Assembly (NCBI RefSeq): GCF_030272615.1 | Contig: NC_081415.1 | Location: 508,681,373 to 508,743,372, forward strand | DNA: 62,000 nucleotides | Reading direction: 5' to 3' | DNA from: Cryptomeria japonica | Taxonomy: Eukaryota; Streptophyta; Pinopsida; Cupressales; Cupressaceae | Shown: piece by piece, positions 46,088-58,289 of the stretch | How positions within the stretch are numbered: the stretch's first letter is position 1 | How the letters are laid out: each line of letters opens with the position of its first letter | The notes under the pieces: model-generated | Database searches by the model: none | What the model saw: the letters and a program-made list of their open reading frames with translations, nothing else | What the model was told of the DNA's origin: nothing | Translations under genes and position numbers: made by a program

Positions 46088-46975
46088 ATGATTGATAGAG
46101 GTGATTTAACAGTCGATGGTCTCAAGAGAAATAGCGACCATGGAGCCTTTAAGAATCCTCTTCCAAACTATAACAAGGATGGAGCTTCAACCTCAAACAA
46201 TACACGTGGAGCTCGTATCAATCACATATACAATAACACCATCAATCATATATCAGCTGAAGACAATCAAGTAAACATCATCACCATCAGAGATAAGCGT
46301 GAACATGAATCTGTCAACATATCAACCAGAGCTCAAAAATATGTCTTGAAAGGGCACATGTCAATAGCAAACATCGTACCCAAAATTCAATATGATCTAG
46401 TCAGTCAACTGCGCAAGACTCCTTCTCAAATATCCATAATACAATTGCTGAAACTTTCGCCAAAACACAAAGACATATTGGAGCAAGCATTATTGGAAAC
46501 AAATGTACCTCAAGATCTAGATGCTAACAAATTCTAAGTCATGGTGGCTCATATGACAGGACCTCATAACCTCACTTTTTCTGAGCATGATAATATCTCA
46601 TTGAGCCATCCACACAATACTCCACTCCACATTGAAGTCTTGGTCTATAAACACCGAGTTAAAAGAGTATTAATAGATGGAGGAGCTAGACTCAATATCT
46701 ATACCTTAAAACTTATCTGTGCATTAGGCTTCTCTGAGCAATCTATTGATCCATGCAAAAATATCACTATCAAAGCATATGATGATGAAGAAAGATCATA
46801 TAAAGGAATAGTAATGTTGCCAATGCAAGTAGGACCAATACAAAAGGACACTATGTGCCAATTCTTGGACATAGACCTCACATACAATATCCTATTGGGT
46901 CGACCTTGGATACATGAAATGCAAGCAGTACCTTCTACTTATCATTGGTGTGTTAAGTTCCCCTACAATGGATAG
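46088..46975 (+). pseudogene. Aspartic protease region of plus Tat element
   Basis: 46088-46537 is a linker ending with a Leu-rich segment (QLLKLSPKHKDILEQALLE). After a TAA at 46535, 46541-46975 shows the retropepsin fold landmarks: VLIDGGARLNIYT with the catalytic Asp in a DGGA context, and LTYNILLGRPWIHEMQAVPS. It would cut the Gag-Pol polyprotein. The frame closes at TAG 46973. Confidence 0.85.
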
Positions 46976-48688
46976 AAAATTTCCATATCAGCAGATCATA
47001 ATCCTTTTCAACATTGCAATGCTATGGGGGCAGTCCAAGACAACTTGGTTCCACATAATAGAGAAAAACAAAGTTACTCAACACCAGATCCTTAGCAAGA
47101 AAAGTCTACATCACTGTCTATGGATTTCAAGTAGAAAATGAAAATCAAAGAGCAAGGCATGGGAGAGTACTCTTTGGAACCCATGTGTTTGACCAACTTA
47201 CCAACATCACCGAAATCTCATGGATTACCTACAACATCAACACATCAAGCAACCCAGCCCATCACCAAGTTTGATGGCACATTTATCCAACTAGGCACTC
47301 TAGCACATGAATCTGAGGAAAAGGACATCCTTAGTTGGTTATACAAAGATGAAGAAGAAGATAGAGCAACTACTGTGGAGATAGTTATACCCACACACCT
47401 CTGTGGAAAAGGCTACTTAATCATGCAACAAATGGGATACAATGGCAAAGGACCTATTGGTAAGCGAAAGGAAGGCATCACACAACCATTGGATCCTCCT
47501 TCACAATTCAGTAAAGACAAAAAGAGACTGGGCTTTGAACTCACTCTACTACCAAAAAGGGCACCACGCAAATATCAAAAACCTCAGTGGAAAGCAAAGA
47601 AGAAATACAAAGAAGACTCCTAGCAAGAGGCACTATTTGAGTCAGCTGAGACAATACGTAAGGAACGTGAACATCAAGAACAAAAGAAATGTCAAAGGCA
47701 GCCTATCAATCAAAAGAAAGAACCATCTACTGCAGAAGCACATCATATTCAAGAACCAATATCCAACAAAGAAGAATCACCTCCTGATTACATCATTCCT
47801 CCCCGAGGAGAGACAATATATGAACAAATGCAAAGAGTGGAAGAAGACTCTAACACAGAATTAGAGAAAACTATCAAACTTGTCTCAATTATCAAAGACT
47901 TGTTCTCACCCTACAACATACCAGTTCACAACACTGCTAGAATCTGGGATAATACCTCTGAGACTGATTCCAATGAATATGAACGGGGTAGTTGTTCTAA
48001 TGTAACTAAAGATATTTGTGCAAATGACAGTAATACACCCATCTCTCAAGAAGAACGCAACACATAATCTAGACCACTTGAATTTGGTCCACAAAATATC
48101 TATGACGCCAAGGAAAATGAGCAACGACATTATGAGCAAGTCTATATGGAAAATGATACCATCGAAGACCTCGACAAAATCCTTAACTTTTTTAACACCC
48201 CATCCAATCACGATGATACCTCTGTCCTGACACTTACGGCAGCGGAACTTGATCCACCAAACGACTCCTTACCACTTATCTTTCCTGACCTCATAGATTG
48301 GGACGAGCCTGAAACTCATGATATACCAATTTTCCCAAATGACGAATCCATTATCCATTACTTATGTACCATTAACCCAGAGACAGACTCTACCAGTGAA
48401 CAAAATAACGACATCTACAATCAAGGGAGTGCCAAGTCCCTCAGTCGCAAAAATGAACGAAATAATGAATATACTGCTGAAAACCAGTCAATGGCAGCAA
48501 TAGATCACAAAAAAGTAAAAATAAAGGACACATCTGAGGGTGAAAACCTTTCTAAGGCACCTAAGGATGGGAGACTTGACACTCTTATTAAGAATTATCA
48601 TGAGCGATCACCCATACTGATTGAGCCCACTCAATCAATCAACATTGGTACTATAGAAGCAGCCAAAACTATACACCTTGCATAATCT
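46976..48688 (+). pseudogene. Linker with G-patch-like motif, plus Tat element
   Basis: 47138-47623 contains a Gly-rich segment GYLIMQQMGYNGKGPIGKR (about 47418-47474) that fits the G-patch pattern (aromatic, Gly spacing, MGY.G.G.G). 48146-48685 is a long acidic linker (DDTSVLTLTAAELDPPNDS) leading to RT. Several stops (47621, 48065, 48683) and frame changes. A G-patch after the protease also occurs in the non-autonomous element at 56170-56300. Confidence 0.7.
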
Positions 48689-49600
48689 TTGACAAAAGAC
48701 GAAAAATCAAAGTTTATCAATTTTTTTAAAGAAAAGCAAATCAAATTCGCTTGGTCATATGCAGATATGCCTGGGATTGATCCAAAATTGATCATGCATC
48801 ACCTATCCATTACTCCAGGAGCTAAGCCAATCAAGCAAAAACTGCGAAAGTTGAATCCACATGTGGCACTCATGGTTAAAGCTGAATTGAAGAAACTATT
48901 AGATGTCAGGTTCATTCGACTTATCAACTATGTTGAATGGATTTCCAAAATTGTACCAGTATCAAAACCAGATGGCAATATCAGAATATGCACTAATTTT
49001 AGAGATGTCAACAAAGCCTGTCCCAAGGATGACTTTCCTTTACCCAGTATCGACATAATTGTAGACCTCACAGTAGGCCATGCAATGCTATCACTAATAG
49101 ACAGTTTTTCAAGCTATAATCAAATCAAAATAGCCCCGGAGGATCAAGATAGAACAACATTTACCTATCCTTGGGGAACATACTGTTGGAATGTCATGCC
49201 TTTTGGCTTAAAGAATGCAGGAGCAACTTATCAATGAGCTATGACAACTATCTTTCATGACATGATGCATACCTTCATGGAAGACTATGTGGATGATTTA
49301 CTAGCTAAATCCTTCACCAGAATAGATAATTTAAGCATCTTAGAAAAGATTTTTGACAGATTGGAGAAATTCCAAGTCAGGCTCAACCCTAAGAAGTGTG
49401 TGTTCGGGGTTACATCAGGCAAGTTACTAGGTTATATAGTTTCAGCTAAGGGTATTGAAGTGGATCCAGCAAAGGTACAAGCCATTATGGAGATGCCACC
49501 ACCAAAGAACATCAGTCAGCTCAGATCTCTACAAGGATAGCTCCAATCAATTAGGCAATTCATTGCTCAATTAGCAGATAAAAGTCTCTCATTCAATTAT
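48689..49600 (+). pseudogene. Reverse transcriptase of plus Tat element
   Basis: Open 48689-49237 and 49241-49540, one reading frame split by TGA at 49235-49237. Landmarks in order: KQKLRKLNPHVA, WISKIVPVSKPDGNI, CPKDDFPLP, LIDSFSSYNQIKI (first Asp), VMPFGLKNAGATYQ, MEDYVDDLL (YVDD box near 49286), KCVFGV, GYIVSAKGIEVDP. A TAG closes 49538. It copied element RNA into cDNA in the particle. Confidence 0.92.
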
Positions 49601-50920
49601 TTGCTACATACAAATGTACCATTCAGATGGGAAGCCAAATGTGCAGAATCATTTTATCAAATCAAGCAGTATTTAATCAACCCACCAGTTCTAGTACCAC
49701 CAATAGCAGGGAAGCCACTTATTCTCTACATTTCAACAATAGACATATCACTAGGGGCATTATTAGCACAAGAAGATCAACAGGGCAAAGAATGAGCCAT
49801 ATACTACATCAACAGGACATTGAACAGATATGAACTCAACTATACATTCATTGAGAAGGCTTGTCTAACAGTGGTATTTGCCTCTCAAAAGTTCTGGCAC
49901 TACATGCTAGCTCACACAATTCAGCTAGTTGCAAAAACTGATCCTCTCAAATATTTACTCAGTAAGGCAGCTCTTACAGGCAGATTGGCTAAATGGGTCA
50001 TGATTCTCAGTGAGTTTGATATCCACTACATAGAATGACGAGCTATCAAAGGACAAGAAATTGCAGATCAACTGGCTGAAGCACCCCTACCTGGAAAACA
50101 ACCTATGGAGATCGAATTTCCAGACAGAGACGTTCTTACTATCTCTACCAAACAATGGACCCTATACTTTGATGGATCCTATACTCAACATGGCTCAGGT
50201 GCTGGCATTTTGTTCATCACTCCTGAAGGGCACACCATACCAAGATCATATCGACTTATATTTCCATGCACAAATAACGTTGTTGAATTTGAGGCACTGG
50301 TTATAGGCATCAAAATGGCTGTAGAATGGAAAATCACACAATTAAAAGTCTATGGAGATTCACAACTAGTCATCAATCAAATCAACAATGACTATCAGAC
50401 AAAGGACGACAATCTGCTACCATACAAGCAAATGGTGGATGATTTTAAACAATATTTTGTACACATCACCTTCGAGCAAATACCAAGGTTAAATAACAGA
50501 GCAGTTGATGCAATGGCTACTATCGTTTCACTACTACAAATTCGAGAGCATCAAAATCGTTACGAGTTTCTCGTAGAGCAATTGTTCTCCCCAGCCTATG
50601 ACCAGTCTGATTCCCATGTTATCTATGCCTTGACCGGTTCGGACTCTCCATTATATGGACCGATATACGACTATCTTAAGAGCACTATCCTACCCATTGA
50701 CCTATCTCGAAACCAAAAATGCAACTTTATCCGACAAGCCACCCGTTATACTCTTATTGCTGATACTTTGTACCGTCGAGGTCTAGATGGTACTCTTCTT
50801 CGTTGCCTTGATCGTAATGAATCTAACTTCGCTTTACAAGAGCTTCACGAAGGTATCTGTGGCACACATTCAAGTGGTCTTACTCTTGCTAAAAAGCTTC
50901 TAAGAATGGGATATTACTAG
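49601..50920 (+). pseudogene. Dual RNase H region of plus Tat element
   Basis: RT-linked RNase H: 49601-50038 (ILYISTIDISLGALLAQ, then YELNYTFIEKACLTVVFA and KTDPLKYLLSK) with TGA at 49793 and 50036. Second, archaeal-type RNase H: 50105-50920, a 271-codon open frame with TLYFDGSYTQHGSGAGI, NVVEFEAL, VYGDSQLVINQI and NNRAVDAMAT, containing the four acidic metal ligands in order. The end leads into the integrase zinc-binding part (LQELHEGICGTHSSG). The second RNase H marks the Tat/Ogre lineage. Confidence 0.9.
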
Positions 50921-51906
50921 CCGACAATGGAAAAAGACTCTTACCACTTTACAATGAAGTGTCCTAAATGCCAAATCCATGGAAATCTTATACATGCACC
51001 AACATAGGAACTGCAGCCATTCACAACATCCTGGCCCTTTTGCTAGTGGGACTGGACTTGGTTGGCAAAATTCATCCTTCATCTTCAAATGGACACAAGT
51101 TCATTATAACTGCAACAAAATACTTTACCAAGTGGATTGAAGCAGTCCCCATGACCACAGTAACTAGGAAACAAATAGCCTCTTTTATCCTTAATTATCT
51201 GATTTGCAGATATGGCATTCCAAGCTCCATCATCACAGATAATGGATGACCTTTCAAGAACCAAGATGTGTGAGAACTATGTGAAAAATTCAAAATCCAA
51301 CATCATTTTTCTACACCTTACTACCCGCGGGGAAATGGTCAAGCAGAAGCATCCAACAAGACAATATTGAAAATCCTAAAGAAAACAGTGAATGATGCAG
51401 GCAAAGATTGGCATGTACAACTCAATCCAGCACTTTGGGCATACACAACTAGAATTTGCACACCAACGAGAGCTACACCATATTCATTGGTATATGGATC
51501 CGAAGCAATTTTACCCTTAGAGGTAGAAATTCCATCTCTCAGAGTCTCTTTAAAAGGCCTAATTCCAGATGAAGAGTACCGGGTTAACTGACTGCAAGAG
51601 CTCGAGCCTCTAGATGAAAGACATCAATGTGCCTACACTCATCTCAAAGCATATCAACAACATATGTGCAAGAGCTACAACCACAAGGTCATTCCCAGAA
51701 TTTTTAAAATTGGTGACCTAGTACTCAAGGAAAATCCTAGGAATCAGCAGGATCGGGAAAAGAAAGGGAAATTTGAACCTAATTGGTTAGGTCCCTATGT
51801 CATCATATTAGCCTATGGATCAGGCGCCTATCAACTAACAACTTTAGAGGGAGATGTGCTCGATGAACCAACTAACAACATCCATCTGAAGAAATACTAC
51901 ACTTGA
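50921..51906 (+). pseudogene. Integrase of plus Tat element
   Basis: HHCC remnants around 50850-50990, catalytic core DLVGKIHPSSSNGHKFI (first Asp), IITDNG (second), GNGQAEASNK (Glu) and the C-terminal GPY-type motif KFEPNWLGPYVI near 51770-51800; it ends KKYYT at 51906. Stops: TAG 50918, TGA 51247, 51271 and 51589, plus a frame change near 51000-51030. No chromodomain follows, as expected for Tat. Confidence 0.9.
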
Positions 51907-52537
51907 GTAATCTAATAGACAGAAAAGTCAAAAAATAAAAAACATATCAAAATATTAGGAAAAGGCAAATAAAAAGGTACAATAAAAGCAACTGGTGAAA
52001 ACCTGGCAAACAGGTGCTATTGTGAGATGATAGCTCCTCTATCTATATCCATACCATTATATCCACAGTAAAGCACTCTCAGCCATCACCCGATATTTTT
52101 ATCATAATATCCATCCAGGACATACTTAGCGTAGTCACTATCCTGGTTTATCATCATATCCTTTCACCGCATCTCACCATGGCTTGGTAATCCCTGTACA
52201 TATCCGCATTAAGAGGAACACCCAGCTAGGGGCAATATTAATCACAACTTGCAGCACACTCAAGCCGTAAAAAACTTGTCGCAAACTGAGAACATCATAT
52301 CCAGCAAACAAAACTCAGCAATCACAAACACCCACACATTGATCACTTAACGGGATTCACAAAATATGATGGATTATTTTCTGAAGTATCAAATGATTGC
52401 ATCTTGCATAAAGTTTCGACTATTCTTGCACTTAAACTTTTTGAACTATGGGATCTTCTACATTCTCTCAATGATGCATCAAGCTAGATAAAGTCGTGGG
52501 GACTCCAAATTTTTTTTAAGTTTTCTGTCTATGAGGT
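51907..52537 (+). other. 3' untranslated stub of plus Tat element
   Basis: Non-coding. A purine-rich stretch AAAGTCGTGGGGAC at 52490-52503 may be the polypurine tract, but no TGTAGACG LTR start follows. Instead, 35 bases later the sequence joins the interior of an unrelated LTR, so the 3' LTR has been deleted. Confidence 0.6.
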
Positions 52538-53511
52538 GATTACCGACTGAAGATTGGCTTGTACTCCTCCCTTAAGGGTTGGGTATGATTTCATGTTGTT
52601 TTCATGTCTTTGCATAAGCTTCAATATATCCTTTATTCATGCTTTAGATCACTTTGCATCTTGATTTAGAGCATTTACATTATCATTTACAAGCAATTAG
52701 GGTTTACTTTCTAGGTTGCTCTAGTTTGCTTTCTTGCATTTAAGGACCTTGCACACACACTAGGTCTGCACACACAATACATTTTATAGTACAACTTGGC
52801 TATTCGTGGAGGTGGAAATCACCGAAGTGGGGGTTTGACTAAGGCAAAACCCTATATAGCCGCCCAAACATCTTTTCAGATATAAGTGCAGGTTTCGGGA
52901 CTCGGACGACGCCGCAGGTTGCAGATCCGGGAATAGCAGGTCGAGACAGCACTCCGCACCAAATTTCAGAGCAAAAGACCAGGACAGGGGCGTGGGGCGC
53001 CCTGGTCCTGCCAGGACAGGGGCGTTGGGCGCCCTGGTCCCTGGGACAGGGGCGCTGGGCGCCCTGGTCCTCCTGACAGACAGCATTTTCAGCATTTTTG
53101 ACAGCTTTCCAGGTTGCAAAACAACAGTTTCCGGAGCAGTTTCAGGTGCAGAATTAGGACAGTGGCGCCCACGCCCCCATCCCGAACATTTTCAGTCAGA
53201 TTTTAACTCCGGGTACGCATTTGCATTCTTGTCTTGTCCTTGTGTTTACAGCTTTCCATTGTTTAAGTTCAATTCTGCAATCTTGTTATTAGTTCATACT
53301 TGCACTTTGGGGTTAGGGATTGAACTTGCATCATTTCATCTTTCAATTGCAACAAAGGAATAGAAATCCTAATAGGTAGCCTGTGGCTCTCTCTTCCACA
53401 AGAAGAAGTAGCCAATTGTGTGATACCTCTAGGCTCTTTCGTATTCCACAAGTGTGTGGTTGAAAGTGAGATTAGGGCATGTTTGCTTAGTGTCACTTTT
53501 TCTCTCACACA
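52538..53511 (+). repeat. 5' LTR, truncated on its left
   Basis: Matches 59002-59975 base for base with scattered substitutions. The first ~700 bp of the LTR (counterpart of 58306-59001) are absent. Ends CTCTCACACA. Confidence 0.9.
52979..53080 (+). repeat. GC-rich self-complementary repeats in the LTR, three units
   Basis: Units of about 30-32 bp of the form CCAGGACAGGGGCG-NN-GGGCGCCCTGGTCC. Each unit can pair with itself (CCAGG...CCTGG), and neighbours with each other. The counterpart in the right LTR is 59446-59545, with a few substitutions such as GGGCGACC for GGGCGCCC. Confidence 0.85.
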
Positions 53512-53514
53512 TTT

Positions 53515-53532
53515 TGGTGAACCCGACGTGAA
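53515..53532 (+). promoter_or_regulatory. Primer binding site
   Basis: TGGTGAACCCGACGTG three bases after the LTR end, identical to the site of the minus-strand Tat element at 19404-19389. Confidence 0.8.
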
Positions 53533-53677
53533 TCTATCATTGCTTCCTCTTGCATTACATTTGTTAGATCTAGATCTAGATTTAGTGTGTTTTCATTTCA
53601 TTTTCATTAAAAAGGAAAAAAAAAAAAAAAAAGTGTTTTTCTTTGCATTGTGTGTTTAAATTTTATGCAATTTCAAA

Positions 53678-56473
53678 ATGTTAGATTTTTATTTGCAAGA
53701 TGTTCATATTTGTGATGATTATGAGTTAGATGAAGCTTTAGATGAATTTTTGAAACCTAAATATACCAAACCTTCATTTTACCAAAAACTCATAAACATT
53801 GTTACTATGCCATTTCGTTGTGATGAGAAAGATAAGTCTAATGATTCCTCTCAAGGGTACATTCCTATCAGCTCTTCCACTAAATCTAGTAACATGGTTG
53901 TTTTCAATGATCCCCTCTATGAAGAGATATCTCCTTTTGAATCAAAAGATAAACCTTTTAATAGATATGATCATTCTTTGTTGAATGATGCCCTTGATCC
54001 TTTTGTGCAAGAAGATGACATTATCCCTACATTTCCTAGTGATGGCCTTTCCTTTTCCAACAAAATTCCCACTAGAGATGATGAATTAATGGTAAATGCT
54101 TACCCTTCTCCTAAAGTTGGTCTTACCCATAAGCATCCCTTAGAGAAAGAAGATGAAATAATAAGCAATTTCCTTAATTCTCTCTCCCCTAAAGATCATA
54201 TTGAACATATTTTGAGGAAAGAGGATGAGTTTAACACATCTATTGATGCTCTCCCTCCTAAGGATGAGGAATTAATAAACAATGTTATCTCCTCTCCCGA
54301 AATTGACAATACTTCAAACATTCCTTTCAACAACCTCACTATTTGGGATGAACCATTAGAAGAAGGTATAGATTATTCTCTACCCCTAGCCAAAGGGGAT
54401 GAAATCAAGATTGGAAACTCCCTTGATAGTTTCTCCCCTTCCTTGAATCTCAATTATTCTCCCTCTAAAAATAAAGCATCTCCCTCTCCTCAACTTGGTT
54501 CTACTCATAAGGAAACCCTAGTTCAAAGCAAAATGGTTAACATCTCTTTCAAAGATCTCCCTCTCAAAAATGAGACTTTAGAGAGTAATGTTGATCCTTC
54601 TCCTAGAGAGTTTATTCCCCATGTAGATCCTTTGATGATAGAGGATGATATGACCTTTCCTAGTATTACTCTTCCTACTAGAACATCAATGCCTACCCCT
54701 TGTCTCTCTCCTAAAATTGATTTAATCTGTGATAAGATTTTAGTGCAAGAGAAGACTATCAATAATTCTTCCAACACTTTTGTTCATTCCTCTAGACCAT
54801 CCTCAATCAATTTGATACATGTGAATGAAACACCTAACAAACCTCTCTTCACTGTCCAAGGTGCTTGTCCTTCTCAAAATTCTCAACCTTTAAATAAGCC
54901 TATCTTAGTGGTTCAAGGTGGTTATGCTAATGATTCTTTTTGCACTCCTAAGAAACCTATTATTACTGTGAAAGGAGGTTATTCCTCTAAGAGCCCTTAT
55001 GTGTATGCTAAGCAATTGACTAGAGAGAGTTATCATGCGGTTGCCCATACTTATAATACTAGAAACAATAGGCAACCTAATCCTCCTCTAGTTATCCCAA
55101 CTTCACTTCCTCCTTCCCAACCTATTCTTCCTCAAGCTCCACGTATTTCACAAGTTCTTGGTAAGGAATATGATCTCATAGAACAACTTAAAGCTACCCC
55201 TGCTAAGATATCCCTTTGGGATTTGATCCAAACTTCTTCCGCTCATCATGGAATGTTACAAGATGCCTTGAAAGATTTGAATGTTCCTCCACCTAATACA
55301 TCTAGTAATATAGTGTCTTTGGTTAACTCTATGATGAATCCTAATTGTGAGTTGCCTACTAGTGAAATTCAACATCAATATGATCCCTTGATGATTGTGG
55401 TTATCATAAATGACACTGCTATAAGATGAACACTGGTAGATAATGGCTCTGGCCTTAATGTGTGTAGCATTAATCTATTGCATAAGATGAATGTGGATAC
55501 ATCCCTTATTGAGCCTGACTCTCATCCCATTCGAGGCTTTGATAATGTGGCTAAGTCTTCATTAGGTATTATCACCTTACCCATCACAGTGGGACCTGTT
55601 ACTTTGCCTACTCCTATCCATGTTATGTCGGGAAATCTAACATACAACTTGTTATTAGGGAGACCTTGGATTCACGGTATGCAATCTGTCCCCTCTACAT
55701 TGCATAGACAAGTTAAATTCATTTATAACAATAAGACATATACCTTGATAGGTGATACTTATTTTCAAGCTTGTTTGCAAACATCTACTTCCAAAGGGAG
55801 TTCTTCTAAATCTTCCTCTTCTAGTGATAACTCTTTACCTATGGACAAATCATCATCCTCTGATAATCAAAATTCTTTGGATGAAGATTCTTCTCAACTT
55901 GAATCTACACATGAAGAGGCTTTTGATCCTGAGAAGGTTCTCATAGAAGATGATTGGGGATCTCTTGATTTCACTCCCACCTTTGTAGGTGAGTATAGGG
56001 TTCCTCCTAGAGAGTTTAAAGTTAAAAAGAAGGAAGAAACTAAAAATCAATCAATCTTACCTGAACCTATGAGCAATAATTTTGTGGCCGCTTCTCAAAC
56101 TTCTTCTCCTCACACCTCTAATTATGAAGAGTTTGATTCTTTGTCTTATGAAAAACCACCTTCTCTTCCTGAAATGGCTGATCGTTATGGTCGTGGTTTT
56201 CGCATTTTTGCTAAGCATGGGTATCATGGAAATGGTTGTGGTGCTCATGAACAAGGGATAAAAGTTCCTTTAGAGACTAATTTTCACAGTTATGCCTTTG
56301 GACTCGGCTATAATCCCTGTAAACGTACCAAAGCATCTAAAAGACCATCTCTCAATGTAAATGCTATATTTAGTAGTGATGATGATCTCACTTCAACTAA
56401 ATCATCTTCTACTTCTATCAACTCTCATTCCCCTCGTAAGGAAATCTTGGCAATAAACAAATCTCTTTATTAA
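53678..56473 (+). pseudogene. Gag-like / aspartic protease / G-patch polyprotein
   Basis: One reading frame of about 930 codons interrupted only by TGA at 55427-55429. Residues 1-450 are acidic, Ser/Pro/Asp-rich and without a recognisable capsid or zinc knuckle (starts MLDFYLQDVHICDDYELDEA). Residues about 450-580 hold three loose repeats of K-P-I-x-x-V-x-G-G/A (54840-54980). The retropepsin domain follows the stop: LVDNGSGLNVCSIN with the catalytic Asp, and LTYNLLLGRPWIHGMQSVPS. After a Ser-rich segment, a G-patch-like motif RYGRGFRIFAKHGYHGNGCG lies at about 56185-56245. Leader before ATG is only about 150 bp and contains an A17-18 run (53613-53632). An intact parent could have made one polyprotein. 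Confidence 0.8.
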
Positions 56474-57508
56474 TTCCCTCAAATTTCTAAATCCACTTAT
56501 GAATCTTTATCTCCTATTCATCATAAAGTCCTTTCCTCTAGGGATAAGGCTCTAATGAATTACACTCATCCCTCTTCTAAGATTTCATGTGACTTTTCTT
56601 CTTCAATTTTCATCATTTTATACATGTTTTTGATCTCACTTATAGTTGAGCATTTAACATGTCATATTCAAATACCTAATTTAGTCTATCATGTCTTTAA
56701 ATAACATTAATGGCTATTATGTTGCTCATCATTATGTGACATTGGTAGCTCATTTACTGGGGGCTCATTGTCATTCATGATGGTACAATTTCAAGTGCAA
56801 TCATATTTTTTGAAGCAACATAATAGCCTAATTTTCTTGTTCCTATGGGGACAAGAATGATTTCATACATCTCTTCTTTTGCTTATGTCCAGATCTCTCC
56901 ATAGAAGATTGTGTAAGTCCTTCTCATTGTCCTTATCCTTGGGAGGCAATGATCTTTCCTTATTTTTATCTAAGGATCCACTTTTTCCTATTTCGTGGAT
57001 GGTGTGTACTTTATTACTTGATGTTATTCCTTGTATGCATTTGTTGTTGTTTGTTCAAGGATTGTCTCTTACAAGAGGTGTAAGTCCTTGACTACAACCT
57101 CTTTTGCACTTGGTAAAATACATCCATAACGAATTCACTCTCCTAATTGGGTTAAAAAGAGCGTCATCCTTCATTAAGAATCACTTTCACCTCGCAAAAG
57201 AAGGAAGTATTGCATTCTTATTCTCTTCTTTGTCTTATTCTAGAAGGTGTTATATTTGTCTAAAACAATTCCTCTCGGGGATAGGTGTCTTTTGTACAAA
57301 GATCTCTTCTCCTCTAAGGATCTCCTTTACACATACTACAAGATATCCCTTTTCAACTATCTTATCCTTGCTTAAAGAGTGCAAAACTCTCTTGCTTGGA
57401 TCTATGACATTGTTGCATTTTTGGGGGTATCTTCTTTTGTGATGAAGGTAGGTATCCTTGTTCTACTTTGCTTATGACATAAACATTACACTTTTTGAGC
57501 AATGGGTC

Positions 57509-57642
57509 ATTCTCAGAACCAGAGCACAGACTCTTAGAGCGAGATGTCTCCATTTTTCTTTTATGCAAGGTGATTATTCTCGGAACCAGAGCACAGACTC
57601 TTAGAGCGAGATGTCACGCTTTTGTACTATACATATACAGGT
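57509..57642 (+). repeat. 67-bp tandem repeat, two copies
   Basis: ATTCTC(A/G)GAACCAGAG followed by CACAGACTCTTAGAGCGAGA and TGTC is repeated at 57509 and 57576; only the last third of each unit differs. Confidence 0.85.
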
Positions 57643-58289
57643 TGTAGCATACTCGGGCATAGACTCCTATGAGATGCTTCTAACCTCACTTACACACACA
57701 TGCACGAGGTTGAGTGGAACTAGCGGCATAAGGCTAGACTTTCTCACTCTCCTCCCTTACATGGATCACCTAGACAGACTCTAGGGGCTAGTTTTCCATG
57801 TCCTTTTTCCCATGGATCACCTAGACAAGATCTAGGGGCGAGAAGTCCATGTTTACATCCTTCATCTTGTGTTAGAGAACTCTCAAATCCTCACACTCTT
57901 TGTTGTGTTGGAATTGAGATTTAGTCCTCTTTCTTACCAAATGATTCTCCATTAGTTTTTGATCTCATATCAAATCTTCTTGTGAGCATTTGTCATCAAT
58001 TTTCTTTAACAATTCGGAGTGGTAAACATGATACCCTGTTTCAACTCACTAAAATTAGCAAGCCGAAACAGGGGGGGCATATAGCTACCCTCGAATTTTC
58101 ATCACCTTCCTTAGTAAGCATTAGGTGATTTTGTGATCTAACGTGTGTTTTGTAGGGTGCGGTTCCTAACTGTGTACTGCAGATACTGCTGGGGGCTTCG
58201 TCCGACAACTTATGGATATATCCTTTTTCAAATAATGTTTACTTTTCTGTACTTTAGCTTGCATATGCATGTAGTGTTCATATGACCGC

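Larger units (their letters stand above)
19903..52537 (+). mobile_element. Ty3/gypsy Tat-lineage element, plus strand, host of the CACTA insertion
   Basis: Order: LTR 19903-21386, Lys-type primer binding site, 3-kb leader, gag (split), protease, G-patch-containing linker, RT, RNase H, archaeal-type RNase H, integrase ending 51906, short 3' region. Removing the CACTA leaves about 12.6 kb. The 3' LTR is missing; the element stops at the junction 52537/52538 with another retrotransposon's truncated LTR. It is inserted into the 5' LTR of the minus-strand element right after ATAGG (19898-19902). All open reading frames are broken by multiple stops and a few frameshifts. Confidence 0.9.

Noticed and set aside
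52784-53119. 111-codon minus frame repeated at 59248-59583
   Set aside because: Repeated because it lies in both LTRs; no domain and opposite to element transcription.
52538-53511. Reading 52538-53511 as an independent solo LTR
   Set aside because: A primer binding site and gag-like frame follow directly, and the matching LTR lies at 58306, so it is the 5' LTR of that element, truncated.
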